64,000 nt of DNA from QYOJ01 sp043810345 (GCA_043810345.1 JBDROF010000018.1:62001-126000), one strand, 5' to 3'; positions 18,601-27,621 are shown, counted from the first letter of the stretch. Notes: generated by a model from the letters alone, not told the origin. Numbers and translations are program-made.

Positions 18601-19133
18601 GGATTGGGAACCAACTTGTTGACTTCAGTTTTGTAAGAGATACCACCAGAATCACCTGGAAGTTCACCAAGTCAGAAGGCAAAGATCTGATTATCAACTT
18701 TATGCCAACGCTTCCTCCGGGGACAAAGATCAACCATATCTGGGTGAACGGTCAGGAGTATCCTTTTGCCACTTTTACAACCAACCGGTTTATTTCACTT
18801 CTTGTTAACTTTACAATTTCGGAGATGACTGCAATTGTTGTAGATTTTGATGAGGGTATTTCAGTTCTCCCACTGGTCCCCTGTCCAGCTCCTGGCGACC
18901 GGGCAGAAGGGATGAGGATCATCGATGCACAATTGAAGGGGGATTCCTATCTCATTGATCTTGAAGGATTAGCTGGAACCTCTGATACCCTTTCTATCTG
19001 GAGTTACCTGCCTCTTGAAGAGGTCATCCATGGAGATATTATCAACCGTAAAGGTCGTGTAACTAAAATTTTAGTTGATTTTGGATCGGGGGATGTAAAC
19101 TACAGGAAGAAGCTCGTTTTGGTGCGGTATTAG
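15657..19133 (+). CDS. Large exported glycoside hydrolase, debranching-enzyme-like (alpha/alpha)6 barrel
   Basis: A 1158-residue protein. A signal peptide (LLFALLVLFSLPGLS) is followed at residues 40-53 by a charged segment encoded by a heptamer array. Residues ~55-280 look like a class I glutamine-amidotransferase/ThuA-like fold (LREYLEQGGNILLTLDAF). Residues ~400-530 resemble the N-terminal domain of bacterial-type glycogen debranching enzymes, and ~555-1000 form an (alpha/alpha)6 barrel (FNAGYRWALIGTDRFFVTTP, RGWDGAQEVSGRPGYAWYFG, GHGWVEGG). A beta-sandwich tail follows. The family suggests amylo-alpha-1,6-glucosidase or rhamnosidase-like activity but the substrate is unproven. First glycosidase of a four-gene run, coupled to the HAD gene. 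Confidence 0.75.
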   Translation: MICNRKYTSLLFALLVLFSLPGLSQGVKGKNARRHSFSITKDEGRGTKEEGGRVGDLILMVGREPLSPVDTELVAAMEFVGNLEGYPVSYMTFQELKKHPRQLKNTAVVWFHRPDTSKFSTEESDRKVIKLLREYLEQGGNILLTLDAFRYINQLGVESVIPAVRSKSSVDEGYGRKLGFHAFREHPLFAGLNGGSYIYKPTQDLTVRVNGFFGDTIPETGKVVAIDWDYIFFRENSKLVVEYQVGQGKVVAVGAYTHYTALNDNRLHLEAFTTNVLDYLTDKLDTQHLFHWDFSPPTVTRCPPKEQNRDILLAAIPKATHWELTSDPLAFPLHPATNSYCEAAGERMLIMGQEKGGIEEIWSHPFMALRDFESGIRFHGHSDPGYSGEATASESITWLNDLTPEIEIRPDGFIRHYQIDTNELDELVTTDPSLPCGVVHYTWDGPEKVELLIRFRTNLRLMWPYPANSISSICYGWDADYQAFIFTDKSGDLAVVVGGNKVPDHHYEKQGDGFLVDAGASYSLDSGETLDIVIVAGNDGSGEMLNQFDQAIRDPQKIFLRARQYVEDLLRERLMVTTPDTNFNAGYRWALIGTDRFFVTTPGMGSALVAGYGTTRRGWDGAQEVSGRPGYAWYFGRDGQWSGLALLDYGDFEKVKQNLEFFLKYQDLNGKIFHEATTSGVIHYDASDATPLFLVLAGNYFSHSGDTAFLKTNWKGIKDAINFCFSTDTDSDHLIENTNVGHGWVEGGKLYGSHSSFYLTGCWVAALEAAATMADGVNDPDANLYRHEVKVVKGLIDPKFWNPTERFYAYGLNRDGSQRTDPTILPAVPAYFGVTDKWSMRYLLDQYASNAFSTNWGTRIIREDSPMFKPTGYHYGSVWPLFTGWTALAEYRYGNYIQGFTHIMNNLNVYRNWGLGFVEEVLNGAEYQPSGVCPHQCWSETMVLQPVIEGMLGIDVDAPNFTLNLSPRLPSNWDSITVERIRIGNQLVDFSFVRDTTRITWKFTKSEGKDLIINFMPTLPPGTKINHIWVNGQEYPFATFTTNRFISLLVNFTISEMTAIVVDFDEGISVLPLVPCPAPGDRAEGMRIIDAQLKGDSYLIDLEGLAGTSDTLSIWSYLPLEEVIHGDIINRKGRVTKILVDFGSGDVNYRKKLVLVRY
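15774..15815 (+). repeat. In-frame array of six heptamers inside the glycosidase gene
   Basis: Six 7-bp units (ACGAAAG, ACGAAGG, ACGAGGG, ACGAAGG, AGGAAGG, AGGAAGG) lie exactly on codon boundaries. The 42 bases encode 14 residues (TKDEGRGTKEEGGR) between the signal peptide and the first folded domain, a tolerant linker position. Confidence 0.75.
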
Positions 19134-19191
19134 TGAATAAATGTTAAGAGATCTCAATATCCATTATCTTTACACGCTAAAACCTTTTCGA

Positions 19192-21336
19192 ATGATTTTC
19201 AGATTCCTGATTCTTATTGCACTGGCTCTTCCATGGTGCTTGCACAGCCAGAACCTAAAACCTGTCGAAGATTACCTCCGGCTGGATGCTACCGGGGATG
19301 ATCCGCTCTACACCACGTATGCTGCCGCGATGAAACGCTCCAGGCTCTACGGAGACAAAGCGTACAAAATGGACTATTACTCTGATTGTAAGCCTGTTTC
19401 ATATTCCTCCGATCAGGCCGGATCGATGTACTGTATCTGGAAGGTGGATGAGGTGGTCATCAGGAACATCGGCGAATATTACCAGAAACCGGTGGTTTTA
19501 TACTCTTTCCCGGATATGGCCATCCTGGAGTACCAGCCTTTCAGGGGGATCCGGGTCCAGGAGACCTTTTTTGTTTATAGTTCGACCATTGCCCTGGTGG
19601 ATATGGAGGTCAGGAACCTGGATAAGATCCCTCATGAAGTGGTGGCTTACCCTATTCTAGAGTTGGCGAACGACTCCCTTGAGATCATGGATTATGACAG
19701 TCTCCGGCAAAGCTATATCGTACACCGCTACGAAAATCCCTACCGGTTGATCAGCAGTCTGAAGCCGGAATTTGGTTACCCGACCCGTGTCAGGGATATC
19801 TTTACTACCAATCAAAAAAGCGATTCCTATGGAGGGTACAGGGGTGATATGGACGACTTTTACACAAGGATTAAAACGGACTATTACGCTACAAACAGGT
19901 TAGATTATTTGAATTATAAATCATCTGATTATGTTGATTTTATAGCTATTCAACTCAAGGAAAGATTAAGACCTGAAGAGAGAACAACTTTCAGGTATAT
20001 ACGGGGTGTTCAGGCACAGGATGACCCGCTTGATCCGTTGCAGGAGGAGATTGAAAAGGTGAAGACGATGTACCTGAAGACCTTCTATGAAGACAACCTG
20101 ATTCTTTTTTCCAGGATCCCCAGGATCCGATTCAAATCGAAGGATGAGAAATTTGTTTACATCGGTGCCTTTAACCTGGCCAGGGGTTCGATGTACCCAC
20201 CTTCCGGGAAGACTACCCATAATTTCTACGTCTTTAGCCGGAACCCGCTATGGGGATGGGGACACGGACACCAGGTATTGCATGAATCGCTCAGCATGCT
20301 TGCCTATGTCTACATGGATCCTAAATCGGCTGAAAGCTCCCAACGGGTCTACATAGAACAGCAACGGACCGATGGCTTGATAGCTTACCGTCACGGTCCC
20401 AGGGGATTACAGGACTATCCGCACAAAAACATGTCGACTACCTCTGCCCCATTCTTCAACTGGATCAACTGGGAGATTTACCAGGTAAGCAAAGACAGGA
20501 AGTTCCTGGAAGATGCTTATAACTCGGGATCAAAGTACATCAACTGGATAATTGAGAACCGGGATACCGACCGGGATGGCACCTTTGAATGGGGACCCTA
20601 TGGCCTTATTGAAAATGTCAGGGATTGGTACAACGCTGTATTTCAGGTATCTGCTGAACGTTATCTAGATGTGGATAAAGAGGATATCTCTGATGAACTG
20701 GAATGCCTGGATTTGACCCTGATGGTGATCAAGGAGGAGCGCAGCCTGGCTGAGATGGCCAAAGCTCTAGGCAAATCGGAAGAGGCCAGGAAATGGCTGG
20801 AACAAGCTGAAAAGACAACTAATTTGGTTAACGAGCGGATGTGGGATGATTCGACTGGCTTCTACTATTCAGTGCACCGGGATGATCACGGTTGGTTCTT
20901 CATGACCCGGGATCTCCGCCGCCAGGAGATCATTGGTTTCCTGGCATTATGGGCTGAAGCAGCACCTCCGGAACGTGCAAAACGACTGGTCACGATACTT
21001 TCAGACACGTCTAAATTCTGGCGGCGATACGGGGTTCCTACTCTCTCGGCCGATGATTCATGGTACAGTCCGAATGTGGATTATTGCTGCAAATGGAACG
21101 GACCGGTCTGGTTACTGTGGGATTACATGGTGTATGAAGGGTTGAGAAACTACAGGTACGACTCACTTGCTCACCAGCTGGCAGGAAAGATGGTGGATTG
21201 TGTGGTGACTCAATTGAAGAAAAACCACCATTTCTGGGAGTCGTACAGTCCGGATAATGAGGTGCTTAACTGTCCACCAAACTACATCTGGGACGCGATT
21301 ATAGCGAGGGTGTTGATTGAAGAATATAGCGAATAG
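19192..21336 (+). CDS. Exported MGH1/GH63-like glycoside hydrolase
   Basis: About 714 residues from the ATG at 19192, chosen because it begins a signal peptide (MIFRFLILIALALPWCLHS); the frame is open 17 residues earlier. The N-terminal ~280 residues are beta-rich (FPDMAILEYQPFRGIRVQE). The C-terminal two-thirds is an (alpha/alpha)6 barrel of the MGH1/GH63-trehalase-like clan: FNLARGSMYPPSG, GWGHGHQVLHESL, TDRDGTFEWGPYG, NGPVWLLWDYMVYEGL and a terminal NCPPNYIWDAI. Candidate acids are in DTDRDGTFEWG. Substrate unknown; mannosylglycerate hydrolase relatives act on alpha-glycosides. Lies about 60 bases after the large glycosidase. Confidence 0.78.
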   Translation: MIFRFLILIALALPWCLHSQNLKPVEDYLRLDATGDDPLYTTYAAAMKRSRLYGDKAYKMDYYSDCKPVSYSSDQAGSMYCIWKVDEVVIRNIGEYYQKPVVLYSFPDMAILEYQPFRGIRVQETFFVYSSTIALVDMEVRNLDKIPHEVVAYPILELANDSLEIMDYDSLRQSYIVHRYENPYRLISSLKPEFGYPTRVRDIFTTNQKSDSYGGYRGDMDDFYTRIKTDYYATNRLDYLNYKSSDYVDFIAIQLKERLRPEERTTFRYIRGVQAQDDPLDPLQEEIEKVKTMYLKTFYEDNLILFSRIPRIRFKSKDEKFVYIGAFNLARGSMYPPSGKTTHNFYVFSRNPLWGWGHGHQVLHESLSMLAYVYMDPKSAESSQRVYIEQQRTDGLIAYRHGPRGLQDYPHKNMSTTSAPFFNWINWEIYQVSKDRKFLEDAYNSGSKYINWIIENRDTDRDGTFEWGPYGLIENVRDWYNAVFQVSAERYLDVDKEDISDELECLDLTLMVIKEERSLAEMAKALGKSEEARKWLEQAEKTTNLVNERMWDDSTGFYYSVHRDDHGWFFMTRDLRRQEIIGFLALWAEAAPPERAKRLVTILSDTSKFWRRYGVPTLSADDSWYSPNVDYCCKWNGPVWLLWDYMVYEGLRNYRYDSLAHQLAGKMVDCVVTQLKKNHHFWESYSPDNEVLNCPPNYIWDAIIARVLIEEYSE

Positions 21337-21362
21337 CAATTGAAATATAGATTCAACTCATC

Positions 21363-23369
21363 ATGAAGGCATTTCGTTTATTTTGTGTATTCTCAGGGCT
21401 CCTGGCCATGATGCTTGCTGGGTGTGATCCTTCCACAAACCGGGCAGACCTGGAGAGGCTGTTATCTCCGGCCTCACTCCCCTACACCAAGGCAGCCAAA
21501 CAATACCAGGTGGCCAGTACCGACTCCACCGGTCAGAATAACGACCGGATCACGATTGCCCCGGGCGCTACCGCCACAATTTTAAATGTAACAGGACCGG
21601 GCATAATCACGCGTATCTGGTTCACCGTCGACTCCAGGGATCCCAACTTTCTGCGAAAACTGGCCCTGAAAATGTACTGGGATGATGAAACAGAACCTTC
21701 TGTCAATGTGCCATTTGGTGATTTCTTTGGATGCGGTTTTGAATACCGGCCGTACATCTCACAGTACCTTGGCATGACGAGTGGAGGGTATATATGTTAT
21801 TTTCCGATGCCGTTTGAGAAATCAGCTAAAATTCAGATAATCAACGAAACAACCCAAGAGGTTTACGCCTTCTATTACCAGATCAACTATTTCAAGCTGG
21901 AGGGCTATCTGGACCGGAGTGTGGGATATTTTCATGCTTACTGGAACCGGGATATCCGAACTGATTATGACTCCAACTTTACCATCTTGAGAGCTGACGG
22001 TCAGGGACAGGTGGTTGGTGTCAATCTCCAGATGCAATCCTACGACGGGAGTTTTGCGTTTCTGGAAGGAAATGAGATGGTCTATGTGGACGGGGAGAAG
22101 AAACCATCCATTGTGGGAACCGGTACTGAGGACTACTTCTCCAGTGGCTGGTATTTCAACCAGGGTGAGTTTGCAGGGCCTTATCATGGTCTGATCCTGA
22201 AAGATGACAGCCTGGGAAGGATCTCTGCGTATCGCCTGAACATTGTGGATCCGATTCCATTCAAGCGGCATATCCTATTTACCATTGAGCATGGGCATGA
22301 CAATCAGGCGATTGCCGATTACAGCAGCACCGTATACTGGTACCAGTTGGAGGATCATTTTGCACTTCCGCTGCTTCCCAAAGCAGGCAATCGGGTCCCG
22401 CTCAAACAGATTACGCCAAACAGCCTGATTGAGGCTGAGGATCTGCCTCTGTCATTCACAGGGATACCCAAGGAGGTGGTGGATGTTTCGGAACTGAGTC
22501 CCGACTGGAGCGGAGGGAAACACTTGCTGATCCAGACCGACAGTGGTTCCGTGATTACCATTAACCTGGTGAAGATGTTTGAGTCGGAGTACCGGATCGA
22601 TCTCTATTTTAGCAAAGGTCCCGATTTTGGAGATGTGGAGATCTACCATCAGCAAGGGGTGGTTGGCCGGGTTGATGGGTATGCTCCAAGCTTGCAGGCT
22701 GGTGGAAGAGTGACACTTCATAACATTGTTCCTGCCTATGGCAAGATCAGTCTCCAGCTTAAGGTTACCGGGAAGAACCCCGCATCATCCGGATACCTGA
22801 TCGGTTTTGATGGAGTGGATATGATCCCGAAACGAAACTACATTCCAGACTGGTATATACTGGGCCCCTTTCCCAATCCAAGAATTACGGAAACAAAACG
22901 CCTGGGGCTGGATTCCATTTATCTTCCCGAGATTAACATTGACACCAATCTGAGATATGGTGGCGCAGGAGGACAACCTATTCGCTGGAGATACTTAGAA
23001 ACACCTAAGAACGGGTATGTTTCACTGTGGGATAAAGTAGATCCTTATGAACTGGTAGTAACCTATGCGGTCACCTACATCTTTTCCCTGAAGGAAGTGG
23101 ATGTCCTGTTAATGATCGGAAGTGATGACGGCGCCAAGGTCTTTTTCAACAACAAAGAGGTCTATAGATACCTGGGGATCAGGATTGCCGAACCTGATCA
23201 GGCGGTTATCCCGGTTCATCTGCGCATTGGGTGGAACAAACTGCTTCTGAAAATTGAGAATAACCTGGGGGGATATGCCTTTTATGCCCGCCTACTCGAC
23301 CCGGGAAACACATTGTACTACAGCGCAAAACAGGAGAGACCTCCACCATCATGGCTGGTAAAAAAATAA
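21363..23369 (+). CDS. DUF2961 (GH172-type) lipoprotein
   Basis: A 668-residue protein with a lipoprotein signal (lipobox MLAGC near residue 20). Residues ~45-340 match DUF2961: RIWFTVDSRDPNFLRKLALK, WDDETEPSVNVPFGDFFG, SGGYICYFPMPF, GTGTEDYFSSGWYFN with the conserved Glu. This family includes GH172 difructose-anhydride synthase and D-arabinofuranosidases. The C-terminal ~300 residues are beta-rich (SLIEAEDLPL, GSDDGAKVFFNNKEVYRYLG), resembling carbohydrate-binding and PA14-like modules. It follows the MGH1-like gene by 26 bases and overlaps the next gene by 19, so it is part of the same glycan operon. Confidence 0.85.
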   Translation: MKAFRLFCVFSGLLAMMLAGCDPSTNRADLERLLSPASLPYTKAAKQYQVASTDSTGQNNDRITIAPGATATILNVTGPGIITRIWFTVDSRDPNFLRKLALKMYWDDETEPSVNVPFGDFFGCGFEYRPYISQYLGMTSGGYICYFPMPFEKSAKIQIINETTQEVYAFYYQINYFKLEGYLDRSVGYFHAYWNRDIRTDYDSNFTILRADGQGQVVGVNLQMQSYDGSFAFLEGNEMVYVDGEKKPSIVGTGTEDYFSSGWYFNQGEFAGPYHGLILKDDSLGRISAYRLNIVDPIPFKRHILFTIEHGHDNQAIADYSSTVYWYQLEDHFALPLLPKAGNRVPLKQITPNSLIEAEDLPLSFTGIPKEVVDVSELSPDWSGGKHLLIQTDSGSVITINLVKMFESEYRIDLYFSKGPDFGDVEIYHQQGVVGRVDGYAPSLQAGGRVTLHNIVPAYGKISLQLKVTGKNPASSGYLIGFDGVDMIPKRNYIPDWYILGPFPNPRITETKRLGLDSIYLPEINIDTNLRYGGAGGQPIRWRYLETPKNGYVSLWDKVDPYELVVTYAVTYIFSLKEVDVLLMIGSDDGAKVFFNNKEVYRYLGIRIAEPDQAVIPVHLRIGWNKLLLKIENNLGGYAFYARLLDPGNTLYYSAKQERPPPSWLVKK

Positions 23370-24280
23370 CTCCATTCATAGTCCTATTATTCTGTTTTTC
23401 CACTGGATTGACCGCACAAACCAAGGTTGTTCAGGTGAGCAAGGTACCTGAGAACTTCTGTGTTTCAGAAGTGGAATGGAAACTTTACCGAATGATCAAT
23501 GAGTACAGGAGACAATACGACCTCCCTCCCATCCCGTTATCACGTGCACTTTGTTACGTTGCCAACACCCATGTGAAGGATCTCTTCTTTCATCATCCTG
23601 ATATTGGGCCATGTAACTTTCATTCGTGGTCAGATAACGGGCCTTGGAAGCCATTCTGTTATCCGGGCGATGAAGACAAAAAGAGGTCGGTATGGGATAA
23701 GCCCAGGGAGCTCTCCAGATATCCTGGTAAAGGTTTTGAGATCGTTTATTGGGAGAACAATGCCGTTATGATTGACAGTGTGATCGCTTTCTGGAAATCG
23801 TTTGATTATTTCAACGTCTTTTTAATGAATACTGGAAAATGGCAGGGGAGGGTGTGGAAAGCCATAGGCATCGGGATCTGCCAGAACTATGCGGCTGCCT
23901 GGTTCGGAGAGGTTACAGATCCGGAGGGCGTTCCATACATCTGCGGGCAAAAGCCCCCTGATCCTAATCCTGATACAGTAAGATCCAAACTAAAGGAGAG
24001 CACATCCAATGCCGTGTCAGGCGAAACTTCTGAACGAACCGTTTCAGCCACTCCTGTCAATAGTCATTATTACATCATCGTAAAAAGCCAGCTTCCCCTC
24101 AAAGAGGCTAAGCAGGTGATGCAGCAACTGCTGGCGAAGGATTACAAACAGGCGAAAATCCTCCGAAACGGGGAGAAAATCAGGGTGTCGATATTCGATA
24201 CCGCTAACCGGGAGGAGGCTCTCCGGTTGCTCAAGGAGGCAAGGTTGCTTTACAAAGATGCCTGGCTGTACAAACAATAA
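23351..24280 (+). CDS. Exported CAP-like protein with C-terminal SPOR domain
   Basis: A 309-residue protein with a signal peptide (PFIVLLFCFSTGLTAQ). Residues ~35-200 resemble the CAP/SCP fold: EVEWKLYRMINEYRRQYDL, ALCYVANTHVKDL, FHSWSDNGPW, and GIGICQNYAAAWFGE. After a Ser/Thr-rich linker, residues ~232-309 form a SPOR domain (YYIIVKSQLPLKEAKQVMQQ ... EALRLLKEARLLYKDAWLYK), which binds peptidoglycan stripped of stem peptides. Combination suggests a cell-wall-associated periplasmic protein; the link to the glycan genes is only positional. Its start overlaps the DUF2961 stop by 19 bases. Confidence 0.75.
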   Translation: MAGKKITPFIVLLFCFSTGLTAQTKVVQVSKVPENFCVSEVEWKLYRMINEYRRQYDLPPIPLSRALCYVANTHVKDLFFHHPDIGPCNFHSWSDNGPWKPFCYPGDEDKKRSVWDKPRELSRYPGKGFEIVYWENNAVMIDSVIAFWKSFDYFNVFLMNTGKWQGRVWKAIGIGICQNYAAAWFGEVTDPEGVPYICGQKPPDPNPDTVRSKLKESTSNAVSGETSERTVSATPVNSHYYIIVKSQLPLKEAKQVMQQLLAKDYKQAKILRNGEKIRVSIFDTANREEALRLLKEARLLYKDAWLYKQ

Positions 24281-24313
24281 CCAGATCTCACTTGTCTTAC
24301 TTGTCTCACCCGT

Positions 24314-27124
24314 TTACTGAAGCGCATCCTTAACCAGCCGGAATCCAACCGTGGCATTCCGGTCGAGGCCTGGCCCGATCAGCAGTAACATCTCCGGATG
24401 ATCAGCAGGTAACGGTCCACCTGTGACGTACCAGATACTTGAGGTAGGATGGTAATAACTCCCTCCCCGGATGATGGTGAAGTAGTAACTTCCGTTTGAG
24501 TAGACATCGCCAGTCATCTGCCAGGCATTCCCGATCATATCTTCTACTCCGAACTGGCTGGCGCCTCCCGGAAAACGGTACGTGGATGTGGGATAGTTCA
24601 GATGGTGATTGCACCTGGTACTATCCATCTCATTACCCCAGGGGTATTTCCGCATCTCTGTCCCCTGCGCAGCATATTGCCACTCCACCTCTGTGGGAAG
24701 GCGCTTGCCAGACCATGCCGCATAGGCTTTCGTATCATCCAGGTTTATATAAACAACCGGACAATCCTCTTCACCGGATGGGATCTCTCCGTCATTCCAG
24801 TGTTTCAGGTAATTGGCAGGATCCTCCGGTTGATATCCTGTTTCCTGAACGAATTGATGCCACTGACGATTGGTCACCAGATAACGATCCATGAAAAAAC
24901 CCGGGATGTTAATTTCCACGGTATCGGAATGGTCAGGTAGCGGGATAAAGGGATCGATGGTTCCCGGTGCCCGCCTGGTATAAAATCTAAATTTCCCGGT
25001 AGGAATTCGTACCATATCGTCCGGACATTTTCTTACAGGAGATGTCCGTACAAAACGGGATATCTTATGCGGCATCCTGTTGTCGACCTGCACGATCTGT
25101 TCGTCTGCTAGCTGATCATTATTAAAAAGCTGGACCACAATCTTTTCTGTTGTTTCCGGGAAGTACTCCAAATAGGGAATGGCGAGCCTTCCTGTTTCAA
25201 ATGTGAGCGATCCTGTAGCATAGGAAGGATTCTCACCGGTCAGGATTATCCGGTATCCGGAATCCGGAATCACTGAAATGAACAGGGTATCGGGGCTGAA
25301 TTCCACATCAAGGAGAGCTGGCAACAGCGCAATACACCCGACCGTACCTTCCCTGCGCGTATGGAGCCAGGAGCGGTCAAATGGCTCTATCTCCACGGGG
25401 ATCATAGATTGTTCCGTCTCCACAACAGGAGTGATTTCACGATGGTTCCAGAGATCCACATAGTGATGCCCTTCTGTAAGGGCATTCACCTCGAAAAGAG
25501 GACCTGAGAATCCTTCCGGCTGCATACTTAAAATGGTATACAGGGTCTTTACTCCATCGCTCCAGCGATTCACGTAGATGCTGTCGATCAGGGTTGGCAA
25601 CAGTGGAGTGTAGTGATAATTGTGAAAAACGGTCGTGTTTTCTCTCAGGAGTTTTGTTGTCCTCCCCATGTAGGCATATTCCTCTTTCATCCAGGCAGGG
25701 CGACCAGGTCGCATGGTATTGATCTCCACTCCATAGCCGTTGAAAAAGGCACAGGCAAGTTCACGGTGTAACCGGTCATCAGCCAACTGAAGAACCCGGA
25801 AAATGGCAAAATCTGGTTTGATCAGTTTGTTCAGGTTCACCGGCGGAGGCAATACAAGTGCGTCATGTACACGTCCGGAGACAATTCCCGGCATATCCCG
25901 CGGCACCGCCATCCCCTCGCTGTACATGATGATCCCGGGTTTCACTTTGTCAGCTGCAGACTGAAGCTCGAAACTGGAAGCTCCCCGGGTGTCAAGCACT
26001 ACGCCATCAGCATCAATTTGCCGGAGAAGCTCCTCCATGCCTGCCAGGTGATCCTCTTTTCTTCCCGACTCATCCCATGGATTATAGGAGATGAAGTATT
26101 TTTTACCGTTGGCATGAGCAAAATCAGATTGCTTCCTCAGTTCAGGGATCCCACCGGGGAGGTCACGATACATATCCCATTGGTTTCGCTGGTCCAGGCC
26201 GAGACGAGGCCAGGTAGGCCACAGCGTGAATATATCGTAACCACCAGTCAGTGAATCGAACTCAAACAAGCTGTTATAGAAATCGTAATTTCCGGTTTTC
26301 CAGTTAAAGAATTTCTTGTCCCAGGCAAATTGCAGCAGCATGATGTAAGCATGATTCATCCATTTGAGATCCTCACGTTCAAACATGGTCAGATCAAAGG
26401 TGTCGAGGTCGTAAAGCCACCTCTCCTGGAACATCATTCGCAGTCCTTGATGCCAGTCGCCGGAATGGATATCCGCCCAAATGGTGTATTCCACCCACCC
26501 CTCCGGTTGCAAAGTCACAGCCCAGCGGTCCAGTTTGGTTTTCTTCCTGTCCCGGTCAGTTCTCCTGGCCAACGCGACCAGTGAAAGAGTATCGTTGATC
26601 CGGAAATCAGCAAATCCCAGATGCCATGCATTATCCGGCAGGATCACACCTACGGGACCATAGCCAGGCCGGTATAGTTTGGATCTGCACAGGTAATCGG
26701 GCCACTCTTTGGTTCCCTCGGCTGAAATATAGACTTTGTCGCTTCCCTCTCCCAGCGGGACAAGATTCTCAATCCGGTGATCGGTCATACTGGTATTGGT
26801 AAACCGGACAAGGAATTTCAATCCCGGAAGAAAGGCCGTGTCAAGCCTGACCGTGCCCTGGATAGAATCTCCCAGAATGAATGAGATCTCGTCCTCTTTG
26901 TATTCTGGCGGGGAACAAAATGAGGCAAAGAAATTATCATCCATCAGGAGGGTATAAAAAGGAAGTTCGTAGGGAAGATTCACCATGGTATCATCATCCA
27001 CCTGAACCGCTTTCAGCGCAAAGGCATCCGGTTCACAGAAAACAAGTCTGGTGATTTGTGAGGAGACGGGACCAAGCCAGAAAACCAGCACAAAGCAAAT
27101 AAATAATTTTACTGCATCCGTCAT
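24314..27124 (-). CDS. Exported TIM-barrel glycosidase-like protein fused to SUMF1/FGE-like domain
   Basis: About 936 residues from ATG 27124 (MTDAVKLFICFVLVFWLGP, a signal peptide); upstream codons open to 27208 would overlap ogt and lack signal features. Residues ~40-230 are beta-rich; ~260-500 look like a (beta/alpha)8 barrel of the alpha-amylase/GH31-36 kind (FTLWPTWPRLGLDQRNQW, IDADGVVLDTRG, with Asp and Glu in GVVLD and MYSEGMAVP). The last ~210 residues are a SUMF1-like domain (MVRIPTGKF, FFMDRYLVTNRQWHQFV, WSGKRLPTEVEWQYAAQGTE, IRGGSYYH). The paired active-site Cys of true formylglycine-generating enzymes are absent from the terminal motif, so this domain is probably a binding module. 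Substrate unknown. Confidence 0.75.
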   Translation of the reverse strand: MTDAVKLFICFVLVFWLGPVSSQITRLVFCEPDAFALKAVQVDDDTMVNLPYELPFYTLLMDDNFFASFCSPPEYKEDEISFILGDSIQGTVRLDTAFLPGLKFLVRFTNTSMTDHRIENLVPLGEGSDKVYISAEGTKEWPDYLCRSKLYRPGYGPVGVILPDNAWHLGFADFRINDTLSLVALARRTDRDRKKTKLDRWAVTLQPEGWVEYTIWADIHSGDWHQGLRMMFQERWLYDLDTFDLTMFEREDLKWMNHAYIMLLQFAWDKKFFNWKTGNYDFYNSLFEFDSLTGGYDIFTLWPTWPRLGLDQRNQWDMYRDLPGGIPELRKQSDFAHANGKKYFISYNPWDESGRKEDHLAGMEELLRQIDADGVVLDTRGASSFELQSAADKVKPGIIMYSEGMAVPRDMPGIVSGRVHDALVLPPPVNLNKLIKPDFAIFRVLQLADDRLHRELACAFFNGYGVEINTMRPGRPAWMKEEYAYMGRTTKLLRENTTVFHNYHYTPLLPTLIDSIYVNRWSDGVKTLYTILSMQPEGFSGPLFEVNALTEGHHYVDLWNHREITPVVETEQSMIPVEIEPFDRSWLHTRREGTVGCIALLPALLDVEFSPDTLFISVIPDSGYRIILTGENPSYATGSLTFETGRLAIPYLEYFPETTEKIVVQLFNNDQLADEQIVQVDNRMPHKISRFVRTSPVRKCPDDMVRIPTGKFRFYTRRAPGTIDPFIPLPDHSDTVEINIPGFFMDRYLVTNRQWHQFVQETGYQPEDPANYLKHWNDGEIPSGEEDCPVVYINLDDTKAYAAWSGKRLPTEVEWQYAAQGTEMRKYPWGNEMDSTRCNHHLNYPTSTYRFPGGASQFGVEDMIGNAWQMTGDVYSNGSYYFTIIRGGSYYHPTSSIWYVTGGPLPADHPEMLLLIGPGLDRNATVGFRLVKDALQ

Positions 27125-27137
27125 TCGTAAATCGTAA

Positions 27138-27620
27138 TTAATAGAAGAGGTCTTTCTGCGCAAACGCCTGCTCGTGTTCCAGCAGCCACTTTTTGCGCCA
27201 GAGCCCACCTGCGTAACCTACCAATTTTCCGTCGTTCCCGATGACGCGATGGCAGGGGATGACGATCCAGACCGGGTTTTTGGCATCTGCCTGCCCGACC
27301 GCCCTGAAGGCCCTGGGGTCTCCTATCCGTTCAGCCAATTCATGATAAGTAATGGTTTTGCCGTAAGGTATCTTCTCCAGCTCCGCCCATACCTTCGTCT
27401 GAAACTCTGTCCCCAGGATATCAAGCTTTAAGGTAAAAATCTGCCGTTTCCCTTCAAAATACTCTTTCAGTTGCAGGGCAGCTTCCCTCAGACAGAGAGG
27501 GACAAACCACTTCTGATGCTTTTCGTCACTGATCGTGACGTTTTGAATGCCCAGACTGGTGCCTGTGACCTCTACGTAGCCAATCGGACATTTGAACCAA
27601 GCCTTCTTTACAGATTTCAT
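27138..27620 (-). CDS. ogt: Methylated-DNA--protein-cysteine methyltransferase
   Basis: About 160 residues from ATG 27620 (MKSVKKAWFKCPIGYVEVTG). The suicide-repair active site is IPCHRVIG near residue 129 and the helix-turn-helix contains YGKTITYHELAERIGDPRAFRAVGQA. It removes O6-alkylguanine damage. The length fits the Ogt/MGMT class without an Ada N-terminal domain. It sits one base after the stop of the 70-residue membrane protein and 13 bases before the TIM-barrel gene, in a four-gene minus-strand set led by the symporter. Confidence 0.93.
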   Translation of the reverse strand: MKSVKKAWFKCPIGYVEVTGTSLGIQNVTISDEKHQKWFVPLCLREAALQLKEYFEGKRQIFTLKLDILGTEFQTKVWAELEKIPYGKTITYHELAERIGDPRAFRAVGQADAKNPVWIVIPCHRVIGNDGKLVGYAGGLWRKKWLLEHEQAFAQKDLFY

Positions 27621-27621
27621 C

